DNA of 64,000 bases from Candidatus Zymogenaceae bacterium. Lineage in GTDB: Bacteria; Desulfobacterota; Zymogenia; Zymogenales; Zymogenaceae. Shown piece after piece: positions 24,840 through 34,406 of the stretch. Location: NCBI GenBank assembly GCA_016931225.1, contig JAFGFE010000019.1:61747-125746 (forward strand), in the 5' to 3' direction. A program made the translations under genes and the position numbers. Under the pieces are notes generated by a model. That model made no database searches, had not been told where the DNA came from, and saw only the letters and a program-made list of their open reading frames with translations. Within the stretch, counting starts at the first letter, position 1. The number at the start of each line of letters is the position of its first letter.

Positions 24840-27014
24840 TCACACACTCCAATTCAAACGCTCAAAATCCTCCCCGGGCGCCTCCGTCTGCAAAAACCCC
24901 CTTCGGGGACAGCGACAGATGGTCACCCCGTCGGTCCTGACCTCAACGGAGAAGGTGAATCGATCCCCGGATTCCAGGTCCATGGATCGAAAGGGGATCT
25001 CCATCTCCACCACCCGGTCGATACTCACGCCCCTTCTGACCTCGATGTCGCGGGAGGTCGAGGCGGTGTCATAAACCGACAGGGTGTATTCATCCGCGCC
25101 CCGAACGAGCGGAAAGACCGCCCGGTAAGTCCGCTTTCCCCGGATGATCACATAGGCCCTCAGGGAACCGTCGAACACGTCATCGTTCACCGGGTCCATC
25201 CTGAAATAGAAGTTTTCCAGGGAGAAACCGAAATAGAGGCCGCCGACCACCTCTGCGCCGCCGTACATGGAGCCCGAGCCGAATCCCACCTCGTAAAAAC
25301 CCGCGTTGACCCACTCGTAATAGTCATTCACCCTCCCGTTTATATCGGGGTGGATAAATCCCAGGGGCTGGCTGATCTCCAGGGGGCGGGACGTCCGCTT
25401 GATGGGAATGCTCAAAAGAACCGGCGGATCTTCCCCGAAGGCCTCGAACACCCCGGCCAGGTATCCGCGGAAGAGGGCGTCGAACTCCTCCTCGGTGTCG
25501 GAATGAAAATCGTCACCGAACCACCAGAACCAGTCGCTCCCCTCGGCGGCCAAAAGCCGCTCCCATGCGACATCCAGGGCGTCTTTCGGGGCGCCCTCCC
25601 GTTCCTTGTCTTTCAGATACGTGCGGACCAGCGACACCAGGTCCCACGCCCGGTTCTCCTCCGGATGGCCGATCCAAATACCGAAGCTGTGATTGATCCA
25701 CGACCCGGAAAAGAGCGGAGCGATCCGAGAATGGGGCGAATATGACGAAACGTACTCCCCGATGGTAATCGAGCCGGCAGAGGAATGATTCCCATCGGAA
25801 AGCCGCCCGTATACGGTGCGAAGAAACGCCTCTCCCCCGTCCATGTAGCCCTCCCATGGATTTTCCCCATCTAAAACCACCGCCACCAGGGAGGGATGTT
25901 TTCTCTTTTCCCGGGCGATGTTTTCAACCCTGCGCAAAAAGTCCTCCGCCGCGGCCTCGGGGGGACTCTGTGCGTAGGAAAAACCAACGAGATCGGAAAG
26001 ATTCCGATCGCGAAACACCACACCGATCTCCCGGCCGTCGTGGGCCGCCCGGTGGGCCAGATAGATGTCCTTTTCGTTCCCCGTCCCCTGGCACTCGGAA
26101 TGAAACAGGATGTCCTGGTCCGTGGCCATCCATGCAAATCCGTTGTCCACAGCCAGGGGTATCACCTCCGGCGATACCGACCCCTCCGGCGGCCACATGC
26201 CCCGGGGCGAAAAGCCGAAGGTCTCTTCAAACAGCGCCCGTCCCCTCCTGATCTGAAGGTCCGCATCCTCGGGGTGGGCGAATCTCCCGGGAAGCTCCAC
26301 CCCGGGGATCGCCCGTCGGGCGGACTCCGTATCCACCAGAAGCGGCAGGATGGGATGATACTGCGGACTGGTAGAGAGCTCCACACGACCATCGTCCGCG
26401 GCGCTTTTATAGAGGCCCAAAAGCCGCTCCATGATGCACTGGTGGACGTCGATCACCGCACTCTTGTCGTCTGTGGTGAAGTCCTTCCCCTTCTCCAAGA
26501 GCCTCGTGATCTCGGGATAGTCCGCACGAGCGAAATACCCGCACCAGCTCAGATTGAACCAGGTCTGCAGGTCTAAGATGTCGCGATCCGAAAAACGGGA
26601 GACAACCGTTTGCGGGTCCTCCCGCATCGGATTGTTCCCCCGGAGCACCAGGAGCTCCCGGTATCTCGGGTGGGGCCTGACATGGGTCTCCCACCTGTTC
26701 ATGAAGAAGTTCCTGATGATGAAGTAGCGTTGGGTCTCGGACAGATCCCCCGGATCGATCAGGCTCAGATCACCGTAGAGATCCCGGGCCGACGAGCGGG
26801 CGTACTGGTTGATCTGCTCGATGAGGGAAGGAACCAGATTGACGGTCACCCGCATCCGGGGATATTCCTCGGCCAGTCTGATGATGTCATAGTAGCCCTT
26901 GACGCCGTGAAGCCTGACAAACGGCAGCACGAAATCCCCTGTGTGCGGATCGCGGTAATTCGGCTGGTGCATGTGCCAGAGAAAGGCCACATATGCAGGC
27001 GGTGTGTCTCTCAC
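24840..27014 (-). CDS. GH57 glycoside hydrolase, alpha-amylase/amylopullulanase-like
   Basis: The 724-residue protein has the GH57 motif 1 LWHMHQPNYRDP (residue 12 on), a probable nucleophile E277 in GMWPPEGSVS and acid/base D382 in VVLDGENPWEGY. This pattern fits the branch of alpha-amylases and amylopullulanases rather than transferases. The C-terminal 200 residues are beta-rich (FGFSLENFYFRMDPVNDD and so on), likely a carbohydrate-binding or glucodextranase-like module. No signal peptide, so it works inside the cell, presumably on glycogen or maltodextrin. The GTG start at 27014 overlaps the preceding stop by four bases. Substrate specificity is inferred. Confidence 0.85.
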   Translation of the reverse strand: MRDTPPAYVAFLWHMHQPNYRDPHTGDFVLPFVRLHGVKGYYDIIRLAEEYPRMRVTVNLVPSLIEQINQYARSSARDLYGDLSLIDPGDLSETQRYFIIRNFFMNRWETHVRPHPRYRELLVLRGNNPMREDPQTVVSRFSDRDILDLQTWFNLSWCGYFARADYPEITRLLEKGKDFTTDDKSAVIDVHQCIMERLLGLYKSAADDGRVELSTSPQYHPILPLLVDTESARRAIPGVELPGRFAHPEDADLQIRRGRALFEETFGFSPRGMWPPEGSVSPEVIPLAVDNGFAWMATDQDILFHSECQGTGNEKDIYLAHRAAHDGREIGVVFRDRNLSDLVGFSYAQSPPEAAAEDFLRRVENIAREKRKHPSLVAVVLDGENPWEGYMDGGEAFLRTVYGRLSDGNHSSAGSITIGEYVSSYSPHSRIAPLFSGSWINHSFGIWIGHPEENRAWDLVSLVRTYLKDKEREGAPKDALDVAWERLLAAEGSDWFWWFGDDFHSDTEEEFDALFRGYLAGVFEAFGEDPPVLLSIPIKRTSRPLEISQPLGFIHPDINGRVNDYYEWVNAGFYEVGFGSGSMYGGAEVVGGLYFGFSLENFYFRMDPVNDDVFDGSLRAYVIIRGKRTYRAVFPLVRGADEYTLSVYDTASTSRDIEVRRGVSIDRVVEMEIPFRSMDLESGDRFTFSVEVRTDGVTICRCPRRGFLQTEAPGEDFERLNWSV

Positions 27015-29575
27015 ACCGATTCCTCACCATAGCGAATAAGCGGGAAGCTCCCTTCCTTGAGATCGTCATCGGGCTGAATCTCGACGATCTCCCGGGTGAG
27101 GGTCACCTCAAATCGGATTGTTTTTCCCGGCCCGAGCTTCAAAAACGGGGATATCTTCGCCCCGGACTGGTGATAGCCGAGCCTGGAATGATCGTCGAAA
27201 ACATATCCCTTGTAAAAATGGTGGACCGCCGGCGCGATCTCGATATCATCGATCAGCTTCGACGTGTTCTCAGTCATTCGGTAGGTGTGGATATCATAAA
27301 AGGAGCCGTAATACGGCGTTTTGACCCCCAGGACGTACTGAAACGACAGGGGGGCGAAAATGGTCTCGGTATATTCCTTCTGGTAGAAGCTGACGCCGTC
27401 GGGGGGAAATATGGTGACATGATAGGTCAGCGCGATCTTTTGATCCCGGCCGTTGGTGTTGAGCTTGACGAAGGAGTCCAGCCGCCCGTCGATGTCGTCG
27501 GCGGGGGTGACGGAATTGACCAGCTCCGGCACGAAGCGAACCTGTTGCCACACCGGATCGTCGGGATCGGTTTCCTTCGTGATCTCAAAGGTGACCGAGA
27601 AGCTGTCCTCGGTGACGCTGAACGTTTTGGCGAGGGTCGCCTCAAGTATCCTCCCGTCGGGCATCGTCAAAGGCTGCCTGGCCGACAGCGTCACCTGCAT
27701 GGTATCGTCATCCACCCGGTAGTCATCCAGGTCGAAAATCACATAGTCAAACGAGCCGATGACCGAAACGACGCCGTCATCATCCCGGGCGGTGAAATTG
27801 GCCCGATACGCGTCCCGGCAGTATTCGACCCGGGAATCCTCTTCCAGGGTAACGCACAGGTCGCTGTCCGGCTCGGTATGGAGCAGACACTGGCTGTAAA
27901 AACCGGTGGCCGGAAACATGGGCATCTCGGTAACGAGGGTCTCGGCGACGGCCAGTATCTTTTCAAAATCCATGCCCTTGAAATAGGGGGAGTGCATCTG
28001 GTGATGAATGACGGTTCCCGCCATCTTGGAAATCACCAGGGACTGCTGGTCGTTATTGATGATCACTTCGTCGTTTCCGTCGTAATCCCAGTCCACTATC
28101 TCCATTGCCGTTTTCGGAAACGATCCCCACGTTTCGGAGAGCTCGGCGAAGAGGTAATCGGCAAGGCGGTCCGCCACGGCGATGTAGGCCAGGCCCGTCA
28201 GATCGTAGTAGGTGCAGGAGCCGAAGTTGGGATGGCGGGACGCCCACCTCGGGTCCTCCTGATAGGTGAGATTTCGTATGGTGTGTATCAGGTCGTAGGC
28301 CTTGAGCACCTTTTCCGGATAGAACTGGGCCATGAAGATACGAATAAGGTCGTAGCGTTTTCTCGACGCCAGAACCCGGGGGGTGATCTCGTCCATGATA
28401 ATGGTCGGGATCATCCCCTCCACCTCTCGGTTGACCCGATCGAGCACCACCTGTTCCACCCGCTCCTGGGATTTCTCCAGGTCCCTCAGGCACGAGATGA
28501 CCCTTCTCAACTTCGGGTCCGCAAAGGTCACGCCGCGGATCCCCCGTTTCATCGTCCAGTTTTCAAACTCCTGATAGCTGGTGCTGCTCTTGATGGGATA
28601 GGTATCAACATATCCATACCGCTCGTAATACTCCCGAAGCGTGGTAAACGACGCCTCGGAGTCGCTCATCACGAGCGTGAAAAACTCCTCCATCCAGGCC
28701 CGGTCTCCCACGGGATCGTTGCTCCACTGGCCGAAGAGCTCGGCGTCGTTGAAGATGAACATCAACGGCGGAAATTCGCGATTGGCCTTCTTCGTGATCA
28801 GCTCGCCGGCGGCGTGGGCCTTGTTTCTGATCATCTCCAGATACTGCTTCGGCGTGCAGATGGGATCGGGACCGAATATCGGCTTTCGTTTCAGGAGAAA
28901 ATAACGCAGCTCGCTGTGTATGGGCGCCACGAAGAAGGGCTTGCCGATAATCTCGTCGCGATAGACCGCGTGCATCGCCTCGGCGGGGAAATAGGGAAGC
29001 GTGGAGTTCTGGGCCGGATCGACCACACCGAAATGCTTGAGGCTCAGGTTTTCGTCGGCGGCGGCGGTGGAATAGGAGGTATAGAACGTCTCCACATCCA
29101 GGTAATAGATGGGCACCGTCCCCAGGTCCTCCATCGCCATGCCCATCTGGTAGAGCAGCACCTCCCCCAGCTCCCGCTCGACGATATGAAACCCGTCCCA
29201 GTCCTGGGGTTGCACGCCGAAGGCCTGCTGGGTGGCGATGCCGTAGCGTACCATCTGAAAATACGTATCGTCTATGCGGGAGGAAAGCTGGGGAAATGAC
29301 TCATCGATGAGTCCGCCCACGATCTTAACCACCCCCCGCTCGACCTGTCCCTTCATGCGGTCCAGAAACGACCGCTCGTTGCGAAACGAATAGTTTATCA
29401 GGGGCCCGGACACGTGAAAGTTCAGTTTCAGATCGCCCTTGGGATCGTCGACGCCCTCGAGCATTTCCATCATCGGGTAGTAGCAGTTGGCGAAGACCTG
29501 ATCGCGAACGGTCCTGAGCTGGAAGTGGGGTTGGTGAAAGTGGAGACACAGCGCTATGTGAAACTCAGGGGACAT
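27011..29575 (-). CDS. GH57-family protein of unassigned specificity, first gene of the glucan operon
   Basis: The 854-residue protein opens with LCLHFHQPHFQLRTV (GH57 motif 1). Candidate catalytic residues are E133 in GFHIVERELGEV and D277 in FIFNDAELFGQWSND, both divergent from the characterised motifs. The remainder is beta-rich with several WDYDGNDEVIINND-like segments, which resemble the glucan-transferase C-terminal modules. It has no signal peptide. ATG 29575 is preceded by GAGGTATAGGT. It could act as an alpha-amylase, glucan transferase or a non-catalytic glucan-binding partner; assignment of function is open. An inverted repeat and a pair of direct repeats lie upstream. Confidence 0.8.
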   Translation of the reverse strand: MSPEFHIALCLHFHQPHFQLRTVRDQVFANCYYPMMEMLEGVDDPKGDLKLNFHVSGPLINYSFRNERSFLDRMKGQVERGVVKIVGGLIDESFPQLSSRIDDTYFQMVRYGIATQQAFGVQPQDWDGFHIVERELGEVLLYQMGMAMEDLGTVPIYYLDVETFYTSYSTAAADENLSLKHFGVVDPAQNSTLPYFPAEAMHAVYRDEIIGKPFFVAPIHSELRYFLLKRKPIFGPDPICTPKQYLEMIRNKAHAAGELITKKANREFPPLMFIFNDAELFGQWSNDPVGDRAWMEEFFTLVMSDSEASFTTLREYYERYGYVDTYPIKSSTSYQEFENWTMKRGIRGVTFADPKLRRVISCLRDLEKSQERVEQVVLDRVNREVEGMIPTIIMDEITPRVLASRKRYDLIRIFMAQFYPEKVLKAYDLIHTIRNLTYQEDPRWASRHPNFGSCTYYDLTGLAYIAVADRLADYLFAELSETWGSFPKTAMEIVDWDYDGNDEVIINNDQQSLVISKMAGTVIHHQMHSPYFKGMDFEKILAVAETLVTEMPMFPATGFYSQCLLHTEPDSDLCVTLEEDSRVEYCRDAYRANFTARDDDGVVSVIGSFDYVIFDLDDYRVDDDTMQVTLSARQPLTMPDGRILEATLAKTFSVTEDSFSVTFEITKETDPDDPVWQQVRFVPELVNSVTPADDIDGRLDSFVKLNTNGRDQKIALTYHVTIFPPDGVSFYQKEYTETIFAPLSFQYVLGVKTPYYGSFYDIHTYRMTENTSKLIDDIEIAPAVHHFYKGYVFDDHSRLGYHQSGAKISPFLKLGPGKTIRFEVTLTREIVEIQPDDDLKEGSFPLIRYGEESV

Positions 29576-29594
29576 ACCTATACCTCGTTCCGTG

Positions 29595-29628
29595 CCGTCG
29601 CAAAAGAAGGACATCACTGGTGCGACGG
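29595..29628 (-). promoter_or_regulatory. Inverted repeat in the leader of the GH57-galT-glgA operon
   Basis: CCGTCGCA (29595-29602) and TGCGACGG (29621-29628) are perfect 8-base arms 18 bases apart, 20 bases before the first ATG of the operon. It could be an operator or an mRNA hairpin near the ribosome site. No T-run follows, so it is not a terminator. Confidence 0.5.
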
Positions 29629-29750
29629 AATTGTTGTACAGTGCATGAGCTGGAAACAGTCAGAAGGCGGGTGTCGTCTTCGGCGGGAACTCTCTTGGAG
29701 GTTTCTGCCTTCACATCGATGCGTGATCAATTAAAATTTTCAATTCGAAG

Positions 29751-29778
29751 CCGAACAATCGAATCGGTCCGAACAATC
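29751..29778. repeat. Direct repeat CCGAACAATC, 18-base period
   Basis: Two perfect 10-base copies (29751-29760 and 29769-29778) with an 18-base period, about 180 bases before the GH57 operon start. The layout suggests a regulator binding site, by inference only. Confidence 0.5.
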
Positions 29779-30075
29779 AGGCATTGTCAAACGTGAGAAT
29801 CGATTTACCCTCCTCCCGGCAGAGCATAAAACACACCTTATGTGAATCAGAAGAAGAAAACCTTACGGGTTATTTGGACAGGAACGCTATTCCATCGCCC
29901 TTCCCAAAGTCAGAGGATTATACAGCATTCATCGGCTCATGTCAAGTGAAAGGGGCAACTCACCTTATGAACGTTTTTATGCCCGTGCGCACGTCATTTC
30001 TTTTGTATCACCCGGGATGGGGCGGTATTCGTCCCCGTCCGTTACCGTATGAATGGAACGTCCCTGTTTTCGTAA

Positions 30076-30104
30076 TTGACTTTCATTACCCTTCTCTTTA
30101 CAAT
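30076..30104 (+). promoter_or_regulatory. Sigma70-type promoter for the penicillin acylase gene
   Basis: TTGACT (30076-30081), 17-base spacer, TACAAT (30099-30104). It would leave a leader of about 195 bases before the ATG at 30306. Confidence 0.7.
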
Positions 30105-30305
30105 AAATGGCGCGCGGCGTATGGGTATATTCCCGCCACGTCCTGCTCGACCGGATATCGGATCTTCACCCGAGGCTGAGCGAGGCTTGCAGACGAGCAC
30201 CCCGGGGCCCTCATCGTTCAACGATTCCGACACGCCGCCGGATGCATGCAGAAAGTCCTTCTCACACAATATCATACCTTCATATCATTTCAAGGAGACA
30301 TACCC

Positions 30306-32786
30306 ATGAAAGCTTTTAAAACAATCGCCTGGGTCCTGGTCGCGGTGATCATTGTCGCCTGTCTCGGCGTATGTGGATATCTGAAATCAACCCTTCCCAA
30401 ATACGACGGCGAGCTTTCCGCCCCGGGCCTCTCGGACACGGTGGAAATCGTCAGGGATTCCTACGGCATGCCCCATATTTACGCCCAAACCGATTACGAC
30501 GCGTATTTCGCTATGGGATACGCCATCGCCCAGGATCGGCTCTTTCAGATGGATATCATCCGGCGGGCCATCCGCGGTCGGCTGTCGGAAATTCTGGGGG
30601 AGGGGGCCCTGGGGGCGGATAAGCTCTTTCTGACCATCACCGCCGAAACCCCCATCGACGAAATGTACGAGCAGTATCCCCCGGAAATCGCCGAAGCGAT
30701 GGAAGCCTTCGCCGACGGGGTCAACTTCTACCTGGAAAACCGAAACGGCCCCCTGCCGGTGGAATTCACCCTCCTCGGATACGAACCGGAGCCCTGGCAG
30801 CCGGCGGACTGCGCCGCAGCGTATTATCTGATGGCGTGGGATTTGAACAGCTCATTCAATACAGAGCTTCTGTTTTACGCCATCATCAACGCGGTGGGAG
30901 AGGAGGCCGCCCGAGAGATCATCGTCGAGTATCCCGACGACGCCCCCTTCATCATGACGGGCCTTCCCTTCGCCGGGGCCGACACCTCCCTGAACCTCCT
31001 GAATGTATTCGCCGACGCCCGCACGTTGACCGGCACCGAGGGGGGCGGCGTCAGCAACAACTGGGTCATCTCCGGCGAAAAGTCGGATACCGGCATGCCG
31101 ATACTGGCAAACGACATGCACCTGGGCCATGGGGCGCCGGGGATATGGTACGAGGCGCACATAACGACGCCGGACATGAACGTCTCCGGCGTGATGCCGC
31201 CGGGGATACCGGTTATTACCGTGGGCGCCACGGAGCATGTGGCCTGGGGATTCACCAACGTCATGGCCGACGACTCGGATTATTACATGGAGATCATCGA
31301 CCCGAACGATCCGAACCGGTATTACTACGAGGGTGAGTGGGAGGAAATGGAACTCGTCGAGCACACCATACCGGTGAAAGACGGCGACCCGGTGACCTAC
31401 ACCGTTAGAATCACCCGGCACGGTCCCATTGTCAACGACGTGAACGTACAGGACGAGCCGGAGGGCTACGCCCTGGCCATGCGCTGGACGGCGACTGAGC
31501 TTTTCGGCGTGGCGACGGCGCTCTATCACTTCAATCGGGCCGAGAGCGTCGAAGACTTCGAGAAGGGCATCGAATACTTCAAGTGTCCCGCCCAGAATAT
31601 CGTCTATGCCGACGATGAGGGAAACATCGGCTACTGGGCGTCGGTGGGCATTCCGATCCGCGGCGGCGCCGAATACGGCACCCCGCTTTTCTACCCCGTT
31701 CCCGAGGGAGGCGAGCCGCCGATCCTCGAGTACAGCGGAAACTGGAATCCGGGCATCCTGCCTCTCCCCGGATGGGACGACCGCTACGAGTGGCGGGGGT
31801 ACGTTCCCACCGATAGACAGCCTCACACGAAAAATCCCCCGAGAGGGTGGATCGCCACCGCGAACAACAAACATACAGGCGACGACTACCCCTATCTGAT
31901 ATCCAACTATTACGCCATGCCGGACCGGTTTTCACGTATTTCAGAGATGATGGAAGAAAAAGAGACGCTGGGGATCGTGGATATGCAGAGGATGCACGCC
32001 GACGTCCTGGTGCTTTTGGCCCGGGAGTGGGTGCCGGTGATGGAGGCGGCTCTTTCGGATGCGGAGCTTACCGACACCGAGGCACGGGCCTTGGAGCTTT
32101 TGGCCTCCTGGGATTATGAAGCCACGGTGGAAAGCGCTGCATGCAGTATCTTCCACGCAACCGTCAACTCCATGATGGAAAACACCTTCAAAAACCGGCT
32201 GGGGGACGAGCTCTATCTTCACTATATAGATAACTATTACATCGCCTTCAACGCCCTCAGGGACATGATCGATCGGGGGGAGTCGATCTGGTTCGACGAC
32301 CCCGCCACCGATGAAATCGAAGACATGAACGATATGATCAGGATGAGCTTTTTGAACGCCGTAGCCCTCCTGGAATCCGAGATGGGAGGCGATCCGGACA
32401 AATGGGAGTGGGGAGAGCTGCATACCCTGACACTGTATCACGCCTTCGGGGTCGAGTCGAAACTGCTGGGCATGTGTATGAACATCGGACCCTATCCCCT
32501 GTGGGGGAGCTGGGCGACGGTCAACCCCGCCCCGTATCACATCACCGATCCCTGGGGGGTCTATCACGGCGCGTCGGAGCGCTATATCTTCGACCTGGGA
32601 GATATCAACAACTCACTCAGGGTGATCCCGGCGGGGATATCCGGCAATTTCATGAGTCCCCACTACGACGATCAGGCCCTTTTGTGGCGCACGGTCTCGT
32701 ATCGGCCCTTTGTCCTGGATAAAGATCGAGTGATGGATGACGCGGCGTACATCCTGATCATCTCCCCGGAAGCCGAAGCCGAATAG
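30306..32786 (+). CDS. Penicillin acylase-family amidohydrolase (Ntn hydrolase, S45)
   Basis: The 826-residue protein is an N-terminal nucleophile hydrolase made as one chain and cut to alpha and beta subunits. An N-terminal hydrophobic segment (about residues 8-27) exports or anchors it. The alpha chain has VRDSYGMPHIYAQTDYDAYFAMGYAIAQDRLFQMD; the cut is predicted before Ser250 in GGGVSNNWV, which becomes the nucleophile. The beta chain has ANDMHLGHGAPGIWYEAHI and a RWTA segment typical of the family. The natural substrate may be an acyl-homoserine lactone or an N-acyl amino acid, not only penicillins. AAGGAG lies nine bases before ATG. A strong terminator follows. Confidence 0.92.
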   Translation: MKAFKTIAWVLVAVIIVACLGVCGYLKSTLPKYDGELSAPGLSDTVEIVRDSYGMPHIYAQTDYDAYFAMGYAIAQDRLFQMDIIRRAIRGRLSEILGEGALGADKLFLTITAETPIDEMYEQYPPEIAEAMEAFADGVNFYLENRNGPLPVEFTLLGYEPEPWQPADCAAAYYLMAWDLNSSFNTELLFYAIINAVGEEAAREIIVEYPDDAPFIMTGLPFAGADTSLNLLNVFADARTLTGTEGGGVSNNWVISGEKSDTGMPILANDMHLGHGAPGIWYEAHITTPDMNVSGVMPPGIPVITVGATEHVAWGFTNVMADDSDYYMEIIDPNDPNRYYYEGEWEEMELVEHTIPVKDGDPVTYTVRITRHGPIVNDVNVQDEPEGYALAMRWTATELFGVATALYHFNRAESVEDFEKGIEYFKCPAQNIVYADDEGNIGYWASVGIPIRGGAEYGTPLFYPVPEGGEPPILEYSGNWNPGILPLPGWDDRYEWRGYVPTDRQPHTKNPPRGWIATANNKHTGDDYPYLISNYYAMPDRFSRISEMMEEKETLGIVDMQRMHADVLVLLAREWVPVMEAALSDAELTDTEARALELLASWDYEATVESAACSIFHATVNSMMENTFKNRLGDELYLHYIDNYYIAFNALRDMIDRGESIWFDDPATDEIEDMNDMIRMSFLNAVALLESEMGGDPDKWEWGELHTLTLYHAFGVESKLLGMCMNIGPYPLWGSWATVNPAPYHITDPWGVYHGASERYIFDLGDINNSLRVIPAGISGNFMSPHYDDQALLWRTVSYRPFVLDKDRVMDDAAYILIISPEAEAE

Positions 32787-32795
32787 TAACAGCAA

Positions 32796-32832
32796 ACGGG
32801 GCCGCGCGTGATTTGCGCGCGGCCCCGTTTTT
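32796..32832 (+). terminator. Strong rho-independent terminator
   Basis: ACGGGGCCGCGCG (32796-32808) pairs with CGCGCGGCCCCGT (32816-32828), then TTTT. It ends the penicillin acylase transcript. Confidence 0.93.
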
Positions 32833-32873
32833 GAATTCATCGGGAATCACATGAACCTCTTTCGTTTTGCCAT

Positions 32874-34406
32874 ATGAAAAAACGCACGAAACGCCTTCTC
32901 GTTGTCATCCTTATACTCGTCTGCCTCGCGGGAGCGACGGCGATTATATACACGGCCTTTTTCCGCCCGCCGCCGGTGGTCATGGAGGTGGAGGGTTTTA
33001 TCCCCGAAGGCCCCGACATTCTCATCGTAACCCGGGACATGGCGGGCGTGTGGGAGGAGATGGGGGAGGACGCCGTCACCCGCGGCTCCCGCTTTTTGTC
33101 ACTCATAAATGCGACGACGGCGGACCTTGGCCCCGTCCGGGGGGCCATCACCGATACGTTTGACCTGGAGGAGATCTCCCCGGAGCTCTTGTTCTATCTC
33201 CTCGGGTACGAGTCGGCACTGGCGGTCTATCCATCGAACGACGATCCGGCGGTTCTCTTCGTCTCCCGGGTGCACCCGACGGTGGTGTTTCTGGAGCAGT
33301 TTATCATTTTCATCGATGAACAGATGCACATCGACCGGATCCCCTTTCGGGACATGACCGTTCGGGAGATCTCCATTGAATCCGATGAAGCGCCGACGCT
33401 CTTTTACACCTTCGACAATGACCTCCTCGTCTTCTCCAGCGACCGGCATTTGTTTGAGTCCGCCCTTGACCTTCTGACCGGGGAAGAGACCGCATCGACG
33501 GCGGATGAGCCGATCCGGCAAAAGCTGGAGCGATTCCGAGCGGAAAAAGCCTGCGTCTGGGGATTCTCCCGGGAGGGGCTGGGGGGACTCGTAAAAGACG
33601 ATGCAGCCGACCCTATACTCCTCCACCTGCTCGGCGGAGGGGGGGCCGCAAAACCGTCTCCGGTGTTTTTCTGTGCGACATGGGAGGGGGAATCCCTCGT
33701 GCTGAACGCCGCTCGTGACACGGACGGCGACGCCCCCCGGACCCCGCCCGCCGCCCCCGAGTTCCGATATATCAATGAGGAACTCCTCTCGCTGATTATC
33801 GGCGAAGGACTCCTGACGGCGGGGGAGGAAAATGCGGGGCTTTTTCCACGTCTCTTCCCACACGGCTGCTCGGCAATCCTCCTGGCCGGCGAAACTCCCG
33901 GCGTCCTGCATCCGGCGATAGGGGGGGCGGCCGGGCCGGACGCCGATTCGCTTCTAAAAAACACCCTGGAAGCCTCCGGTGCGCCGACCTCCCTGAGTCT
34001 CGTGGACGACGTGACCATGACAACCGGCGTGTTACACGGCGAGGGTATCGTGTTCACCGCCGACGACGGTCTTCTCATCATCGGCCGGGATGCGGGGGAC
34101 ATCCTCGCCCATCGCCGCTTCATCCAAAACAACACCGTCGATCCACACCCAACCCCCGGGATCATTCTCTCCCTTCATCTCAGGCCCGCGGCCCTGATCG
34201 AGGCTCCCGCAGGGGTGGATGTTTTCACCTCCCTGCTTTCGGAATGTGGTTTTTCGGGAAGCGTCGTTGAAGAGGACGATGCCCTGTCGTACCGGGAGCT
34301 GGCCCAATACCTCTCCGCCTGGGAGACGGCGGACGCAATCACGTGGACCGACGACGGGCAGACAAACCTGACTATTATCCTGTCGCGAAAGGGGGATCAG
34401 CCGTGA
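32874..34406 (+). CDS. Membrane-anchored protein, DUF3352-like
   Basis: The 510-residue protein starts with a basic stretch and one membrane segment (about residues 8-29), followed by a large periplasmic region. Segments such as IPEGPDILIVTRDM, LLGYESALAVYPSNDD, LFYTFDNDLLVFSSD and DDGLLIIGRDAGDIL repeat a pattern of paired hydrophobic strands similar to DUF3352 proteins, but similarity is weak. No catalytic motif is seen. It overlaps the next gene by four bases (GTGA), implying coupling to the PrcB-like protein. The ribosome site before ATG 32874 is poor. Confidence 0.6.
   Translation: MKKRTKRLLVVILILVCLAGATAIIYTAFFRPPPVVMEVEGFIPEGPDILIVTRDMAGVWEEMGEDAVTRGSRFLSLINATTADLGPVRGAITDTFDLEEISPELLFYLLGYESALAVYPSNDDPAVLFVSRVHPTVVFLEQFIIFIDEQMHIDRIPFRDMTVREISIESDEAPTLFYTFDNDLLVFSSDRHLFESALDLLTGEETASTADEPIRQKLERFRAEKACVWGFSREGLGGLVKDDAADPILLHLLGGGGAAKPSPVFFCATWEGESLVLNAARDTDGDAPRTPPAAPEFRYINEELLSLIIGEGLLTAGEENAGLFPRLFPHGCSAILLAGETPGVLHPAIGGAAGPDADSLLKNTLEASGAPTSLSLVDDVTMTTGVLHGEGIVFTADDGLLIIGRDAGDILAHRRFIQNNTVDPHPTPGIILSLHLRPAALIEAPAGVDVFTSLLSECGFSGSVVEEDDALSYRELAQYLSAWETADAITWTDDGQTNLTIILSRKGDQP

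Larger units (their letters stand above)
29629..30305. other. Divergent intergenic region between the GH57 operon and the penicillin acylase gene
   Basis: This 677-base stretch holds no gene I can support. The frames that are open here have no recognisable motif or ribosome site. It contains CCGAACAATC repeated at 29751-29760 and 29769-29778, and a good plus-strand promoter at 30076-30104. I could not find a clear promoter for the GH57 operon; a weak candidate (CTGACT followed by TACAAC) lies on the minus strand near 29635-29665. Confidence 0.6.

Noticed and set aside
26993..29299. Open frame of 768 codons on the plus strand, antisense to the first GH57 gene
   Set aside because: It lies wholly opposite a gene with clear GH57 motifs, has no recognisable domain or ribosome site, and is a by-product of high GC.
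29784..30179. Open frame of 131 codons on the plus strand in the intergenic region
   Set aside because: No ribosome site, no motif, low-complexity composition, and the promoter at 30076 lies inside it.
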